Assembly (NCBI GenBank): GCA_022495995.1
Contig: JAFEMH010000759.1
Location: forward strand, 186,001-250,000
Reading direction: 5' to 3'
DNA length: 64,000 bases
Source of the DNA: Adenophora triphylla var. japonica
Lineage: Eukaryota; Streptophyta; Magnoliopsida; Asterales; Campanulaceae
The notes under the pieces: model-generated
The model's input: only the letters and a program-made list of their open reading frames with translations
Told to the model about the DNA's origin: nothing
Databases searched by the model: none
Part shown: in pieces, positions 1-9,574 of the stretch
Position numbering within the stretch: position 1 is the stretch's first letter
How the letters are laid out: every line of letters begins with the position of its first letter
Position numbers and translations under genes: made by a program

Positions 1-1767
1 AATGATTTACTTTTTTAGTCAAATGTTGATTAAAATTCAATCAAGTTGACAAAAAAATCAAAGTGTGACGTGTATTATGTAACATAAAAAAAATACTAAA
101 CAGTGCTATTTGAGACTATTAATTTTTCTAAGGAACATTAGTTTTCTTGTTCAATTGAAAACAAAGTCATAATATTAAACTTTGAAAAGGATATTAATTT
201 TTTATTCAGTTGTAAGTCTGTTACTGGGTTCCAGCTATTCATGAAATTTTCAAAATTATATTTAAATTCTTCTAAAAAATATATGAGCATAACTTCTAAA
301 AACATTAATGACTCAAAATTTAAATTATTGTTGCAACATTTTTGAAGATGATTTAATCATAGTAATTTAATTTATAAATGTATGTTTATACCATTATTTA
401 GGATAAAAAATATTTTTTTTTTGTTCAAAAACTAACTCAAAAAGTTGGTATTTACAAAAAAAAAAAAACAAACACATAAGATGAGAAATTACAAAAAACT
501 ACTCAAATAATATGAAAATTTCAAAAAACTAATTTTTTTTCATATTTTTTTTGTCAAACAACTGTGAATTAATGCTAATCAATAAGCTTAATAATAGGAA
601 AATATGTACATAATATATATTTACAATATGCAAAGGAAGATATGTGCAGAACATATATTTACAATATTCGTGTATCTCATTATAATAGGCAGTTATATAA
701 TTGATTGATAAGGATGATTGTTATTGTTAGTATTGATGATAAGTAGGTCAAATGATAGATCCTAAATTATAGTCTTAGATTTTGGTCAGACGTTTGTATA
801 TATTGGCTGAGCTTGGAATGTAAATTTGACAGAATGAGGATTTGAAATGATTTTAAAGCTCATGTTTATCTAAATTTTTAAACAAATTAATACCAATTAA
901 GCCAAATTTAATTTCAAATCAGTTGTTAATATTTCAATTCTTACCTTAACTAATGAGTGAAAAGTGTAGAGATTATTTGATGCTAATATTTAATTAGTCA
1001 AAATTTGAAATATAAATATTCTTTATTATCGGATGATATCTTAGTTAGTGGTTTAAATTTGAGAAAATATGGTTTAAGTTATATTCAAAGTTAATTTCTA
1101 AATAAAAAAAAGTAGATCAATAAAAAAAAAAGAAAAAATGAAAGGAGGGCATGATTTCATTAGTATTCAAAATTTTCGAAGTCAAAACTACCTAAAATAT
1201 AGTAATTTTCAAAGTCAAAACTACCTAAAATATAGTAACAAAACTCTTACACCAGTCTTTTTCTAAAAAATGATAATATATGTACTCTTTACATATAATA
1301 TTTTTTAATTTAGAAAAAAATATAATAAATTAAAATTTCAAAATTTTAAATGGTAAAGATTTATTAAAGATTTAGTGTTTTTATTTTTTAATTATTAAGC
1401 TGATAATATTTTAAGTTGATAAAAAAAAGGTTTTTATATTTAACTGTTAAAATAAAAAAAGTGATAATATATATAATTTTTAAAACATGGTATTTTTTTA
1501 GAAATTTTAACTGGTAAAGATAATGTTTAATTTTATTTGAACTTAAATTTTTAGGCTGAAAATTAAATAAATTTCGAAATTGGCTTCATCATTAGTGACA
1601 TGTGGAATGATTTGATTGGTGGAAACTTCCACGTGGCTTTCCACGTCATAATGCCACGTGGATGGGCTGAGAGACCTAGAAATGTTTTTGGTTTTAAATA
1701 TTATATAGATTTATACTTTTGTTTTGGACACGAAAGTTAAAAAAATATAAAGTATGCAAGTGTTATA
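1..1767. other. AT-rich intergenic DNA without a recognisable gene
   Basis: Very AT-rich with many homopolymer runs. No open frame of useful length or known motif is visible. A roughly 30-bp direct tandem duplication (unit containing GTCAAAACTACCTAAAATAT) lies near 1180-1235, and a G-box cluster lies at its right end. I see nothing else I can support here. Confidence 0.6.
1629..1661. promoter_or_regulatory. Cluster of three G-box/ABRE-type ACGTG elements
   Basis: Two perfect CCACGTGG palindromes (1629-1636 and 1654-1661) flank a CCACGT core (1641-1646), at spacings of 12 and 13 bp. CACGTG is the known core bound by plant bZIP and bHLH factors. No gene start is visible nearby, so a function is inference. 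It could be a relic of a promoter or of an unrecognised transposon end. Confidence 0.4.
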
Positions 1768-2586
1768 CTCTCTCCGTCCCAATAAAAGCTTCACTAATTA
1801 TTCAAAAGGGCGTCCCGTTAGAAGCTTCACCTTTCCTTTTTTGGCAAAGAATCTTTACTATTTCCTCCACTCATTCTCTCTCCTAATTCACTATTGAGTA
1901 GGTCTGCTGAGAAACGCGTTTCTCCATAACTATGGAGAAACGCGTTTTTAATAGCCAGAAGCTATACGTTTGATAACCAGAAGAAAATTTCTGGATATCA
2001 GTCTCAAAGGGTTCTGGATATCCAGAAGCTTTGGAACGGATATTCAGAAGCCTTTGGGCGGATATCCAGAAAAAATAGATTTGAAGTCAAATCCAAGGCC
2101 AAGACCAGAAATTGCTTATTGAAGGTTTCTGAATATCCAGAAACCTTCAAATGTATATCCAGAAACCATCAAATGAATATCCAGAAACATTTTGAAAGTT
2201 TCTGGATATCATTTTGAAGGTTTCTGGATATCACTTTCATAAGCTTCTGGATATCCTTTCAAAGGGTTCTGGATATCCAGAACCTTTGAGACTGATATCC
2301 AGAAGTAACCATGGGACAAGGTCATGGCCAATTCAAAAAGTTTCTGGATATCCTTTCAAAAGGTTCTGGATACCCGTAACCCGTTTCTCCATAACTTATG
2401 AAGAAACGCGTTCTCCCTAGATTTTACGTTCACTATTACACTCACAACACTTTTCAAATTTACTATTCCTTCCACTAATTCTCTCTCCTATTTTCAAATT
2501 ACACTCACAACATTTTTTTTTCCTTCTCATTATCATAATTTGCGTGCCCACCCAAAAGGGTGAAGCACTTATTGGGACGGAGGGAG
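1768..2586. mobile_element. Large Stowaway-type MITE carrying an internal palindrome cassette
   Basis: The ends are inverted repeats (left CTCTCTCCGTCCC, right GGGACGGAGGGAG) flanked by TA on both sides (1766-1767, 2587-2588), which is the Stowaway (Tc1/mariner-derived) signature. The arms share CT-rich tracts such as CACTCATTCTCTCTCCTA with the other MITEs of the window. At 819 bp it is longer than typical Stowaways because of the inserted cassette at 1912-2414. No transposase is encoded. Confidence 0.75.
1912..2414. repeat. Cassette of dispersed GATATC palindromes bounded by AAACGCGTTT hairpins
   Basis: About 14 copies of the half-site TTCTGGATATC or its complement GATATCCAGAA, several forming the full 16-bp palindrome TTCTGGATATCCAGAA, lie between 1985 and 2375 at irregular spacing. 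The left edge (1912-1947) is a 17-bp perfect inverted repeat around a 2-nt centre containing AAACGCGTTTCTCC. An imperfect copy of the same hairpin forms the right edge (about 2382-2412). The origin is unknown. The short open frame inside it is a by-product of the repeats. Confidence 0.6.
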
Positions 2587-2751
2587 TAAGTATGAAAGTG
2601 AGGTAGAATAGAAGGCGTGATAGAGAAAAGTTAGTGAATAATTGTTGTCAATGTGCAAGTTAATCTCATTAAATAAATAAAAAAAAATCTTCATTTTTTT
2701 CATTTCAAAAAATATAATTTATAATAGAATAGCCTTTTAAACAAAAATATA

Positions 2752-3022
2752 CTCCCTTCGTCCCATGTGATTACAAACCATTTTTCCGGGCACAATAATT
2801 AAGAAATATTATTAAGATAATGAAAATGTGTGGTAGGAAATGAAGAGAGAGAATGAGTGGAGTTGGTTGAATAAATTGTGTGGTAGGAAATGAAGAGAGA
2901 GAATGAGTGGGTGGGGTAGGGTGAATATAAAATAATAAATTTATTTCCATTTTGGGCAGTTTGTATTCACGTGGGACGGACCAAAAAGGAAATAAGTTTG
3001 TATTCACGTGGGACGGAGGGAG
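2752..3022. mobile_element. Stowaway-type MITE
   Basis: Starts CTCCCTTCGTCCCA and ends GGGACGGAGGGAG, with TA duplicated at 2750-2751 and 3023-3024. Inside, a tract containing GTGGTAGGAAATGAAGAGAG occurs twice and GTATTCACGTGGGACGGA occurs twice near the right end, so the element has undergone internal duplication. It is non-coding. Confidence 0.75.
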
Positions 3023-3087
3023 TAGTTTTTAATAAAACCCCTAACACGGAGTATTGACGTTTACTTTTTACAGATTTGTAAAAAATA

Positions 3088-3353
3088 CTCCCTCCGTCCC
3101 GGTAATTGCTTCACCATTTTTTTTGGCACGCAAATTAAGGGTTTCAAAAATGTCGTGAGTGTAATAGTAAAATAGGAGAGAGAATGAGTGGAGGAAATAG
3201 TAAATTTGAAAAATGTTGTGAGTGTAATAGTGAAATAGGAGAGAAAATGAGTGGGTTGAATAGTAAAGATTTTTTGCCAAAAAAGGATAGGTGAAGCTTC
3301 TAATGGAACACCCTTTTGAATAAATGGTGAAGCTTTTATTGGGACGGAGGGAG
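3088..3353. mobile_element. Stowaway-type MITE
   Basis: The termini are CTCCCTCCGTCCC and GGGACGGAGGGAG with flanking TA (3086-3087, 3354-3355). Internal GAGAGAATGAGTGGAGG tracts match those of the neighbouring MITEs in inverse orientation. It lies inside a repeated unit (AATAAAACCC..AACACGGAG) that recurs at 3025-3055, 3357-3385 and about 3495-3520. It is non-coding. Confidence 0.75.
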
Positions 3354-3386
3354 TATAGTTTTTAATAAAACCCTGTAACACGGAGA

Positions 3387-3545
3387 CATATGGTGCTTTA
3401 CTTTGATGCATCATTTGTAAGGTATTTTTGATCCCATTTCGACCCCTCCATATGGTGCTTTACTTTGATGCACGTAGCTAAAGCTAAAGCTATTTTTAAT
3501 AAAGCCCATAACACGGAGTATTGAAGTTTACTTTTTGCAGATTTG
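3387..3545. repeat. Left arm of a roughly 155-bp inverted repeat flanking Copia-1
   Basis: This block (starting CATATGGTGCTTTACTTTG, ending GCAGATTTG) reappears in reverse complement at 9121-9274, on the other side of Copia-1. The two match closely apart from small indels. A second block, 3583-3669, is repeated directly at 9311-9408. The pre-insertion locus was therefore a fold-back-like, internally duplicated element of unknown class. Confidence 0.65.
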
Positions 3546-3742
3546 TTGCGTTATTGAAAATTGGTTGGTAAAAGAAATAAAAGGGCGGAGACAAAGTAAA
3601 GCACCATATGGAGGGGGTCATATAATTGTAGCTTTCCACGACGCTTCCCACTATAAAAATAGCTTTAGCTTTAGTACGTGCATCATTTGTAAGGTATTTC
3701 CCACTACAATTAAACATGTATATGAAATAGTATAGGTGTATA

Positions 3743-4380
3743 TGTTGGGTGACTCTCAATAATTTGGTTGACAAAAGGAGGAGCGTGTGTTCTGTGTCCG
3801 AGGCGGGCACCCCACTTGTGGCGAGGCGGGCGCATGACGTGCAGTCTCTGGTGGCCTTGTTCCTGGCCTTGAGGCGGCCGCATCGCTCAGTCTCATGCGG
3901 GCGCATCAAGGGCCGAAGGGTGGCAGGGTTTTTGGCAATTCCAGGCGGGCGCCTGGCTACCCTTGAGGCGGGCTCCAGGCGGGCGCCTGGCTACCCTTGA
4001 GGCGGGCGCCTGGCATCGTCTTCAGCATTGGCGTGGGCTGGGCTTGGCCGGTTTGTGGCTGCTGTGTGGGTATTTTGCCCTAGTCATTTATATACTCCTT
4101 TTTGTCATTGTGCCTCCTTATGCCTTGGATAGAGAGAGATAGAAACAAGCTAGGTATTCACCATTGAGAGATTGTGTGATTGTTTTTCATCATGATCATC
4201 TCATTGTACTCTTGATTGATATAGTGGATTGTTCTCCGTCGCCCGTGGTTTTTTACTCCTCTTGTTTTGAGGGGTTTTTCACGTAAATCTCTGTGTTCAT
4301 TGCTTGTTATTGTTTTCGTATTTCTACTTCATATTTGTGTTCATCTTTGCATAGCAATTATAGGTCATTGTTTCCCAACA
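3743..4380 (+). repeat. Copia-1 5' LTR
   Basis: A 638-bp LTR with TGTTGGG/CCCAACA ends. It has a strikingly GC-rich stretch (3780-4030) built of short repeats around GAGGCGGGCGCCTGGCT, while the rest is AT-rich. TATATACTCC near 4090 is a weak TATA candidate. A stem-loop (CTCCTC 4256-4261 with GAGGGG 4269-4274) sits between CCGTGGTTTTTTA and GTTTTTCACGTAAA, a spot where the other copia element in this window also has a stem-loop. Confidence 0.9.
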
Positions 4381-4382
4381 AT

Positions 4383-4394
4383 TGGTATCAGAGC
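4383..4394 (+). other. Copia-1 primer-binding site
   Basis: TGGTATCAGAGC, two bases after the LTR, is complementary to the 3' end of plant initiator Met-tRNA, the usual primer of Ty1/copia minus-strand synthesis. Confidence 0.9.
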
Positions 4395-4427
4395 TTGGTT
4401 CAGAATGGTCCTATATTGCTTGATTGA

Positions 4428-5066
4428 TTGAAGATGTCAGGGAAGTACGAGATTGAGAAGTTTAATCGCAAGATTAACTTTGGGCTATGGAAAGTAAAGA
4501 TGCGAGCAATTTTGGTGGATAAAAATTGCGTCAAGGCTTTGCTTGGGAAGGCGAAGAAACCGGCAAGTCTGACGGATGAACAATTTGATGATATGGATGA
4601 AAAGGCTTTATCTCTCTTACAATTGAGCCTCAAAGATGAGGTATTGAGAGAGGTTGTAGAAGAGAAGACTGCGGCAGGGCTTTGGCTTAAGCTTGAGCAA
4701 TTGTACATGGCTAAGAGCGTTAGTAACAGGTTGCTATTATTGAAGAAACTCGAGGAGTGTAAACTCAAAACGGGTGGGTCCTTGGAGGAACATCTTGATG
4801 AGTTTGATGGCTTGGTTATGGACTTGAAGAATGTCGATGTCAAAATTGATGATGAGCAATTGGCGGTAAAATTACTTTGTTCTCTGCCGTCGGAATACAT
4901 GCACTTTCGCGATACTGTTTTGTATGGCAAGGAAGAGATTGATTTTGAAGAGATCAAGTCTGCTTTATTAAGTCGTGAGGTTATCGAAACGCACTTGACT
5001 TTCCAAAGTGCTGAATCTCAAGGTGAAGGCTTAATTGCTAAAGGCGGTAAGAAGTCAGGGAAATGA
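4428..5066 (+). pseudogene. Copia-1 gag (RNA-binding capsid region), truncated
   Basis: A 212-residue frame. The more likely native start is the second Met (4434, MSGKYEIEKF), typical of TNT1-type gag. Family features are the N-terminal LWKVKMRAIL segment, the WLKLEQLY motif near residue 90, and a LLCSLP segment near residue 150. The protein would form the virus-like particle and package element RNA. The frame ends at TGA 5064, just before the zinc knuckle, so a full Gag is not made. Immediately upstream is the primer site; downstream the reading resumes in the zinc-knuckle/protease segment. Confidence 0.85.
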
Positions 5067-5117
5067 TCGAATTCAAGAAATTCTGGTCAGTCAAATTCAA
5101 GTGAATGACAAAAGAAT

Positions 5118-5357
5118 GTGAGATGTCATAGTTGCAAGGAGAAGGGACACATTCGAAAGTATTTCCCTAATCGGAGAGGTAAAAGGGAAGAGGATACAAC
5201 CGCTAAGGGTAAGGGTGAAGCTGGAGTGGTGCATGAAGACACTAGTGATGACAGTGACTGTGATGCTCTTACTGCTTGTGATTCGGGCTCCAAAATCCGT
5301 GACAATTGGATTTTGGACTCGGGGTGTTCTTATCATATTAGTCCTAACAGGACATGA
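5118..5357 (+). pseudogene. Copia-1 zinc knuckle and protease start, truncated
   Basis: Encodes a nucleocapsid-like knuckle, C-HS-C-KEKG-H, but the last position of the CX2CX4HX4C pattern is Phe rather than Cys, so zinc binding is probably lost. It is followed by an acidic linker and the aspartic protease active site WILDSGCSYHI, where family members usually read DSGASxH. An in-frame TGA at 5355, where relatives carry Trp, ends the frame. Protease would cut the Gag-Pol polyprotein. It is part of the Copia-1 polyprotein, non-functional here. Confidence 0.8.
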
Positions 5358-5393
5358 TTCTGTTCCTATAAAACTATTTATGGTGGAACAGTT

Positions 5394-6203
5394 TTGATGG
5401 GGAACAATGCTGCTTGCAAGGTTGTCGGAATTGGGACTATTATGGTTAAGATGTTCGATGGGGTAGTCAGAAAGTTGCACAACGTCCGGCACGTTCCTGA
5501 TTTGAAGAAAAACATGATTTCCTTAGGTACCTTGGATAGCCTTGGATATAGTTGCACCATTGCTAATGGTGAACTATTGGCTACTAAAGATGAATTGGTT
5601 GCATTGAAGGGAAAGAAGGTGGGAACATTGTATGAACTGCTTGGGTCTACGGTTGTTGGGGATGTGTCTGTTGCAAAGGGATCTATGACTGAGGCAGAGA
5701 CTACTCAGCTGTGGCACATGAGATTAGGTCACATCGGCTTGAATGGAATGACTGAACTTTCGAAGCACGGTTTATTAGATGGACAGAAGATAGGGCCTAT
5801 GGAATTCTGTGAGCACTGCGTGCTTGGAAAACAAACAAAGGCAAGCTTCGGACAGGGAGTACACTCGTCTAAAGGTATTCTTGACTATATTCATTCTGAT
5901 TTGTGGGGTCCTGCTAGAAAATTATCTAAAGGTGGTTCTCGTTACTTGTTGACTTTTGTTGATGATTATTCACGAAAGGTGGTTGTCTATTTCTTAAAAC
6001 ATAAGAATGATGTGCTTTTGAATCTTAAGCAGTGGAAAACCTTAGTTGAGAAACAGAGACGGGCACCTATAAAGAAACCGAGAACAGATAATGGCCTTGA
6101 GTTTGTCGAAAAGGAGATTGCTAATTTTGCAAAAATGAAGGTATTGGTCGACATAGAACTTGTGTTGGGAAACCACAATGTAACGGTGTTGCTGAAAGAA
6201 TGA
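5394..6203 (+). pseudogene. Copia-1 protease remainder and integrase, frameshifted
   Basis: 269 residues. The N-terminal part (VRHVPDLKKNMISLG) is the conserved segment after the copia protease. It is followed by the gag-pre-integrase zinc region (LWHMRLGHIG..., C-EHC) and the integrase core with HSDLWGP (first catalytic Asp) and TDNGLEF (second). A one-base shift near 6148 throws the last residues out of frame, and the integrase continues in the overlapping frame that starts at 6200. Integrase inserts the DNA copy into the host chromosome. Confidence 0.85.
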
Positions 6204-8392
6204 ACCGCACTTTGTTAGAAAGGGCTCGGTGTTTGTTGTCTCAAGCAGGTTTGGGTAAAGAATTTTGGGCAGAGGCGATTAGTATGACTGCTTACTTGGC
6301 TAATCGTTCTCCAAATTCTAGTATTGGGATGAAGACTCCGGTGGAGATGTGGTCTGGCTCTCCAGGAGATTACTCGAGATTGCATATCTTTGGGTGTCCT
6401 GCATATGCTTATGTAAACAATGGAAACAAATTGGAGCCAAGAGCCAAAAAGTGTGTCTTTGTTGGCTATACTACTGGAGTGAAGGGATTTCGGTTATGGG
6501 ACCCAGTTGCATCTAAGTTCCTGACGAGTAGAGATGTCACATTTAATGAGTCTCTACTTCTCCATGAGAAAGGTGATTCTGCAGAACAGACACATAAACA
6601 GGTGGAGCTAGATGGAGATGATAGGGTGGCACTTCACTTAGATGCGGATAACTTGTCTGATGAAGCACCTCCTACTGATGCTCCAGTTCAGGAGGAAGAG
6701 ACTACGGTGCAGGTGGAGACTACCAGTGATCGTGGTAGGGGTAAGAGGGATAAAAGACCTCCTTTTAGATATGGGTTTGAGGAGATGGTGGCTTATGCAC
6801 TGTCCGCTGCTGAAACTGTTAATGTGCATGAACCAATCTCCTACAAGGAAGCTATGTCTTGTGATGATTCTGCAAAGTGGTCGGTTGCTATGGAAGAAGA
6901 GATGGTATCTCTTGCGAAGAATCAGACATGGGAACTTGTGAGGCCTCCACCAAAGAAGAAGTTAGTCAGCTGCAAGTGGGTCTACAAGTTCAAGGAAGCA
7001 TCGGGGATTGAGGAAGCAAGATATAAAGCAAGGTTAGTTGCTCGTGGCTTCACTCAAGTCGAAGGGATAAACTACAATGAGATATTTTCACCGGTTGTTA
7101 GACACACATCTATTCGTACCTTGTTGAGCATTGTGGCAATGAAGGATCTTGAGCTTGAGCAGTTAGATGTGAAAACAGCGTTTTTACATGGGGAACTTGA
7201 GGAGGAGATCTACATGCACCAACCTGAAGGGTTTGTGGTCGAGGGGAAGGAGGATCATGTCTGTTTGTTGAAAAGATCCTTATATGGTTTGAAGCAATCA
7301 CCTCGACAATGGTATAAAAGGTTCGACTCTTTTATGGTAACCCATGGTTTTGCTAGGAGTGATTTTGATAGTTGTGTCTATTTGAAAGGCTGTAGTGATG
7401 GCTCATTAATTTATCTTGTGTTATATGTCGATGATATGCTTGTAGCTGCAAAAGATATTAATGATGTCAACCAGGTGAAATTGATGTTGAAAGGGGAGTT
7501 TGAGATGAAAGATCTAGGTGCTGTGAGGAAGATTCTTGGCATGGAAATTGAACGAGATCGGAAAAAGGGGCTACTTTACTTGTCGCAAGGAAAGTATGTA
7601 CAGAGGGTCTTGGAGCGGTTAAAATTGAAGGATGCCAAATCTGTGAGTACACCTCTAGCTTCTCACTTTCGGTTGTCTTCTTTAGATTGTCCCAAGTCTA
7701 AAGATGAGGAAGAGTATATGTCACGTGTTCCGTATTCGAATGTTGTGGGGTGTATTATGTATGCTATGGTTTGTACTCGACCTGATATTGCTCAAGCAGT
7801 GAGCGTAGTAAGTCGATACATGGGGAATCTGGGTAAAGAGAATTGGAATGCTGTGAAGTGGATTCTTAGATACTTGTGTGGTACACCGGATTTATGCATT
7901 GTCTATGGTAAGAATCGTGATGGTTTTGTTGGTCATGTTGATTCAGATTGGGGCGGTAATCTTGATGACAGAAAATCTACAACGGGGTATGTGTTTTGTC
8001 TTGGTGGTTCCTCTATTAGTTGGAAATCTGGACTGCAGGAAGTCACAGCGTTGTCTACTGCTGAGGCTGAGTATATGGCTATAACAGAGGCTGTCAAGGA
8101 AGCCAAATGGCTTGGTGACTTGGTTCGTGAACTTGGTATGGTTCAAGGTGCTCCTGAGGTTTTCAGTGATAGCCAAAGCGCTATCTGTTTGGCGAAGAAT
8201 CAGAATTCTTTCCATAGGAGAACGAAGCACATTGATATTAAGTATCACTTTGTGAGGACTTCAATTGCAAGTGGTGAGGTCGTTCTGAAGAAAGTTTATA
8301 CAGTTGACAACCCAGCGGATATGTTGACAAAGCCTTTGCAGATTGCTAAGTTCAAGCATTGCTTGGACCTAGTGGGTGTTACTAGTCATTGA
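6200..8392 (+). CDS. Copia-1 integrase C-terminus, reverse transcriptase and RNase H
   Basis: A 730-residue open stretch with no internal stop. The first 100 residues are the integrase end (NRTLLERARC, FWAEA, ANRSPN) with the GKxxx-type region. An acidic linker follows. The RVT_2-type RT starts near residue 215 (KEAM...WVYKFK, RLVARGF), with LDVKTAFLHGEL and the catalytic LYVDDML near residue 420. RNase H lies near 600-690 (HVDSDWGG, STTGYVF, STAEAEYMA, HIDIKYHFVR), and DMLTKPL marks the end. The open frame here, against a broken 5' half, suggests limited decay, but the upstream frameshift means it cannot be expressed as a normal Gag-Pol. It stops 82 bp before the 3' LTR. Confidence 0.92.
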   Translation: MNRTLLERARCLLSQAGLGKEFWAEAISMTAYLANRSPNSSIGMKTPVEMWSGSPGDYSRLHIFGCPAYAYVNNGNKLEPRAKKCVFVGYTTGVKGFRLWDPVASKFLTSRDVTFNESLLLHEKGDSAEQTHKQVELDGDDRVALHLDADNLSDEAPPTDAPVQEEETTVQVETTSDRGRGKRDKRPPFRYGFEEMVAYALSAAETVNVHEPISYKEAMSCDDSAKWSVAMEEEMVSLAKNQTWELVRPPPKKKLVSCKWVYKFKEASGIEEARYKARLVARGFTQVEGINYNEIFSPVVRHTSIRTLLSIVAMKDLELEQLDVKTAFLHGELEEEIYMHQPEGFVVEGKEDHVCLLKRSLYGLKQSPRQWYKRFDSFMVTHGFARSDFDSCVYLKGCSDGSLIYLVLYVDDMLVAAKDINDVNQVKLMLKGEFEMKDLGAVRKILGMEIERDRKKGLLYLSQGKYVQRVLERLKLKDAKSVSTPLASHFRLSSLDCPKSKDEEEYMSRVPYSNVVGCIMYAMVCTRPDIAQAVSVVSRYMGNLGKENWNAVKWILRYLCGTPDLCIVYGKNRDGFVGHVDSDWGGNLDDRKSTTGYVFCLGGSSISWKSGLQEVTALSTAEAEYMAITEAVKEAKWLGDLVRELGMVQGAPEVFSDSQSAICLAKNQNSFHRRTKHIDIKYHFVRTSIASGEVVLKKVYTVDNPADMLTKPLQIAKFKHCLDLVGVTSH

Positions 8393-8461
8393 TGCCCTTC
8401 GGGGCGTGGCGGCGGAGATAGAGATGTTCTCTTGGAGATAGCTTATTTCGGGATTGATCGT

Positions 8462-8474
8462 CAAGGTGGAGAAT
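8462..8474 (+). other. Copia-1 polypurine tract
   Basis: CAAGGTGGAGAAT directly precedes the 3' LTR, the position of the plus-strand primer. It is shorter and less pure than usual. Confidence 0.65.
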
Positions 8475-9109
8475 TGTTGGGTGACTCTCAATAATTTGGT
8501 TGACAAAAGGAGGAGCGTATGTTCTGTGTCCGAGGCGGGCGCCCCACTTGTGGCGAGGCGGGCGCATGGCGTGCAGTCTCTGGTGGCCTTGTTCCTGGCC
8601 TTGAGGCGGCCACATCGCTCAGTCTCAGGCGGACGCATCAAGGTCCGAAGGGTGGCATGGTTTTTGGCAATTCCAGGCGAGCGCCTGGCTTCCCTTGAGG
8701 CGGGCGCCTGGCTTCCCTTGAGGCGGGCGCCTGGCGTCGTCTTCAGCATTGGCGTGGGCTAGGCTTGGTCGGTTTGTGGCTGCTGTGTGGGTATTTTGCC
8801 CTAGTCATTTATATACTCCTTTTTGTCATTGTGCCTCCTTATGCCTTGGATAGAGAGAGATAGAAACAAGGTAGGTATTCACCATTGAGAGATTGTGAGA
8901 TTGTGTGATTGTTTTTAACCTTGATCATCTCCTTGTACTCTTGATTGATATAGTGGATTGTTCTTCGTCGCCCGTGGTTTTTTACTCCTCTTGTTTTGAG
9001 GGGTTTTCCACGTAAATCTCTGTGTTCATTGCTTGTTATTGTTTTCGTATTTCTACTTCATATTTGTGTTCATCTTTGCATAGCAATTATAGGCCATTGT
9101 TTCCCAACA
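8475..9109 (+). repeat. Copia-1 3' LTR
   Basis: 635 bp, nearly identical to 3743-4380, with the same TGTTGGG/CCCAACA ends and followed by the target duplicate GTATA. Differences cluster in the GC-rich short-repeat tract, where repeat-unit arrangement differs. The stem-loop CTCCTC/GAGGGG lies at 8985-9003. Confidence 0.9.
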
Positions 9110-9120
9110 GTATACGATCC

Positions 9121-9274
9121 CAAATCTGTAAAAAGTAAATTTCAATACTCCGTGTTATGGGTTTTTATTAAAAATAGCTTTAGCTACGTGCATCAAAGTA
9201 AAGCACCATATGGAGGGGTCGAAATGGGATCAAAAATACCTTACAAATGATGCATCAAAGTAAAGCACCATATG
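9121..9274. repeat. Right arm of the inverted repeat flanking Copia-1
   Basis: Reverse complement of 3387-3545. It is followed by 9311-9408, a direct copy of 3583-3669 with one short internal duplication (GGAGGGGTCATAT type). See the left arm for the interpretation. Confidence 0.65.
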
Positions 9275-9408
9275 TATCCCTGTTACGGGGTGGAAAGCTA
9301 AAGCACCATAGGGCGGAGACAAAGTAAAGCACCATATGGAGGGGTCATATGGAGGGATCATATATTGTATCTTTCCACGACACTTCCCACTATAAAAATA
9401 GCTTTAGG

Positions 9409-9566
9409 CTCCGTTTGTTTCGACGTAAAACATTTTTCGGAAAACGTTTTTCGGAAAATGTTTTCCTGTAAAATGTTTTACTTAGGAAGGGCGTAAAATG
9501 TTTTACGGCGTAAAACGTTTTCGTGTAAAATGTTTTCCGAAAAATGTTTTCCTGTAAAATATTTTC
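9409..9566. mobile_element. Fragment of a MITE-like element rich in GGAAAACATTTTCC motifs
   Basis: Begins TAGGCTCCGTTTGTTTCGACG, a kind of terminus common in plant hAT-type MITEs, and is made of repeated inverted motifs (GTAAAACATTTT, GGAAAACGTTTTTCGGAAAATG). The right terminus is absent because the LINE sequence begins at about 9567. Class assignment is tentative. Confidence 0.45.
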
Positions 9567-9574
9567 CTTGACAG

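Larger units (their letters stand above)
3743..9109 (+). mobile_element. Copia-1: Ty1/copia LTR retrotransposon (TNT1-94/Tork-like), complete but inactive
   Basis: Two near-identical LTRs (3743-4380 and 8475-9109) start TGTTGGG and end CCCAACA, and are flanked by the 5-bp duplication GTATA (3738-3742, 9110-9114). A primer site matching initiator Met-tRNA follows the 5' LTR and a purine-rich tract precedes the 3' LTR. The internal domain order gag, zinc knuckle, protease, integrase, RT, RNase H is that of Ty1/copia. At least two in-frame stops and one frameshift split the polyprotein. High LTR similarity suggests insertion fairly recent in genome terms. The lineage call rests on protein motifs such as the RNA-binding gag and the NRTLLERARC integrase segment. 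Confidence 0.93.

Noticed and set aside
3749..4000. GC-rich frame in the Copia-1 LTR (and its copy at 8454-8762)
   Set aside because: It is LTR sequence repeated in both LTRs; the openness results from the GC-rich short repeats.
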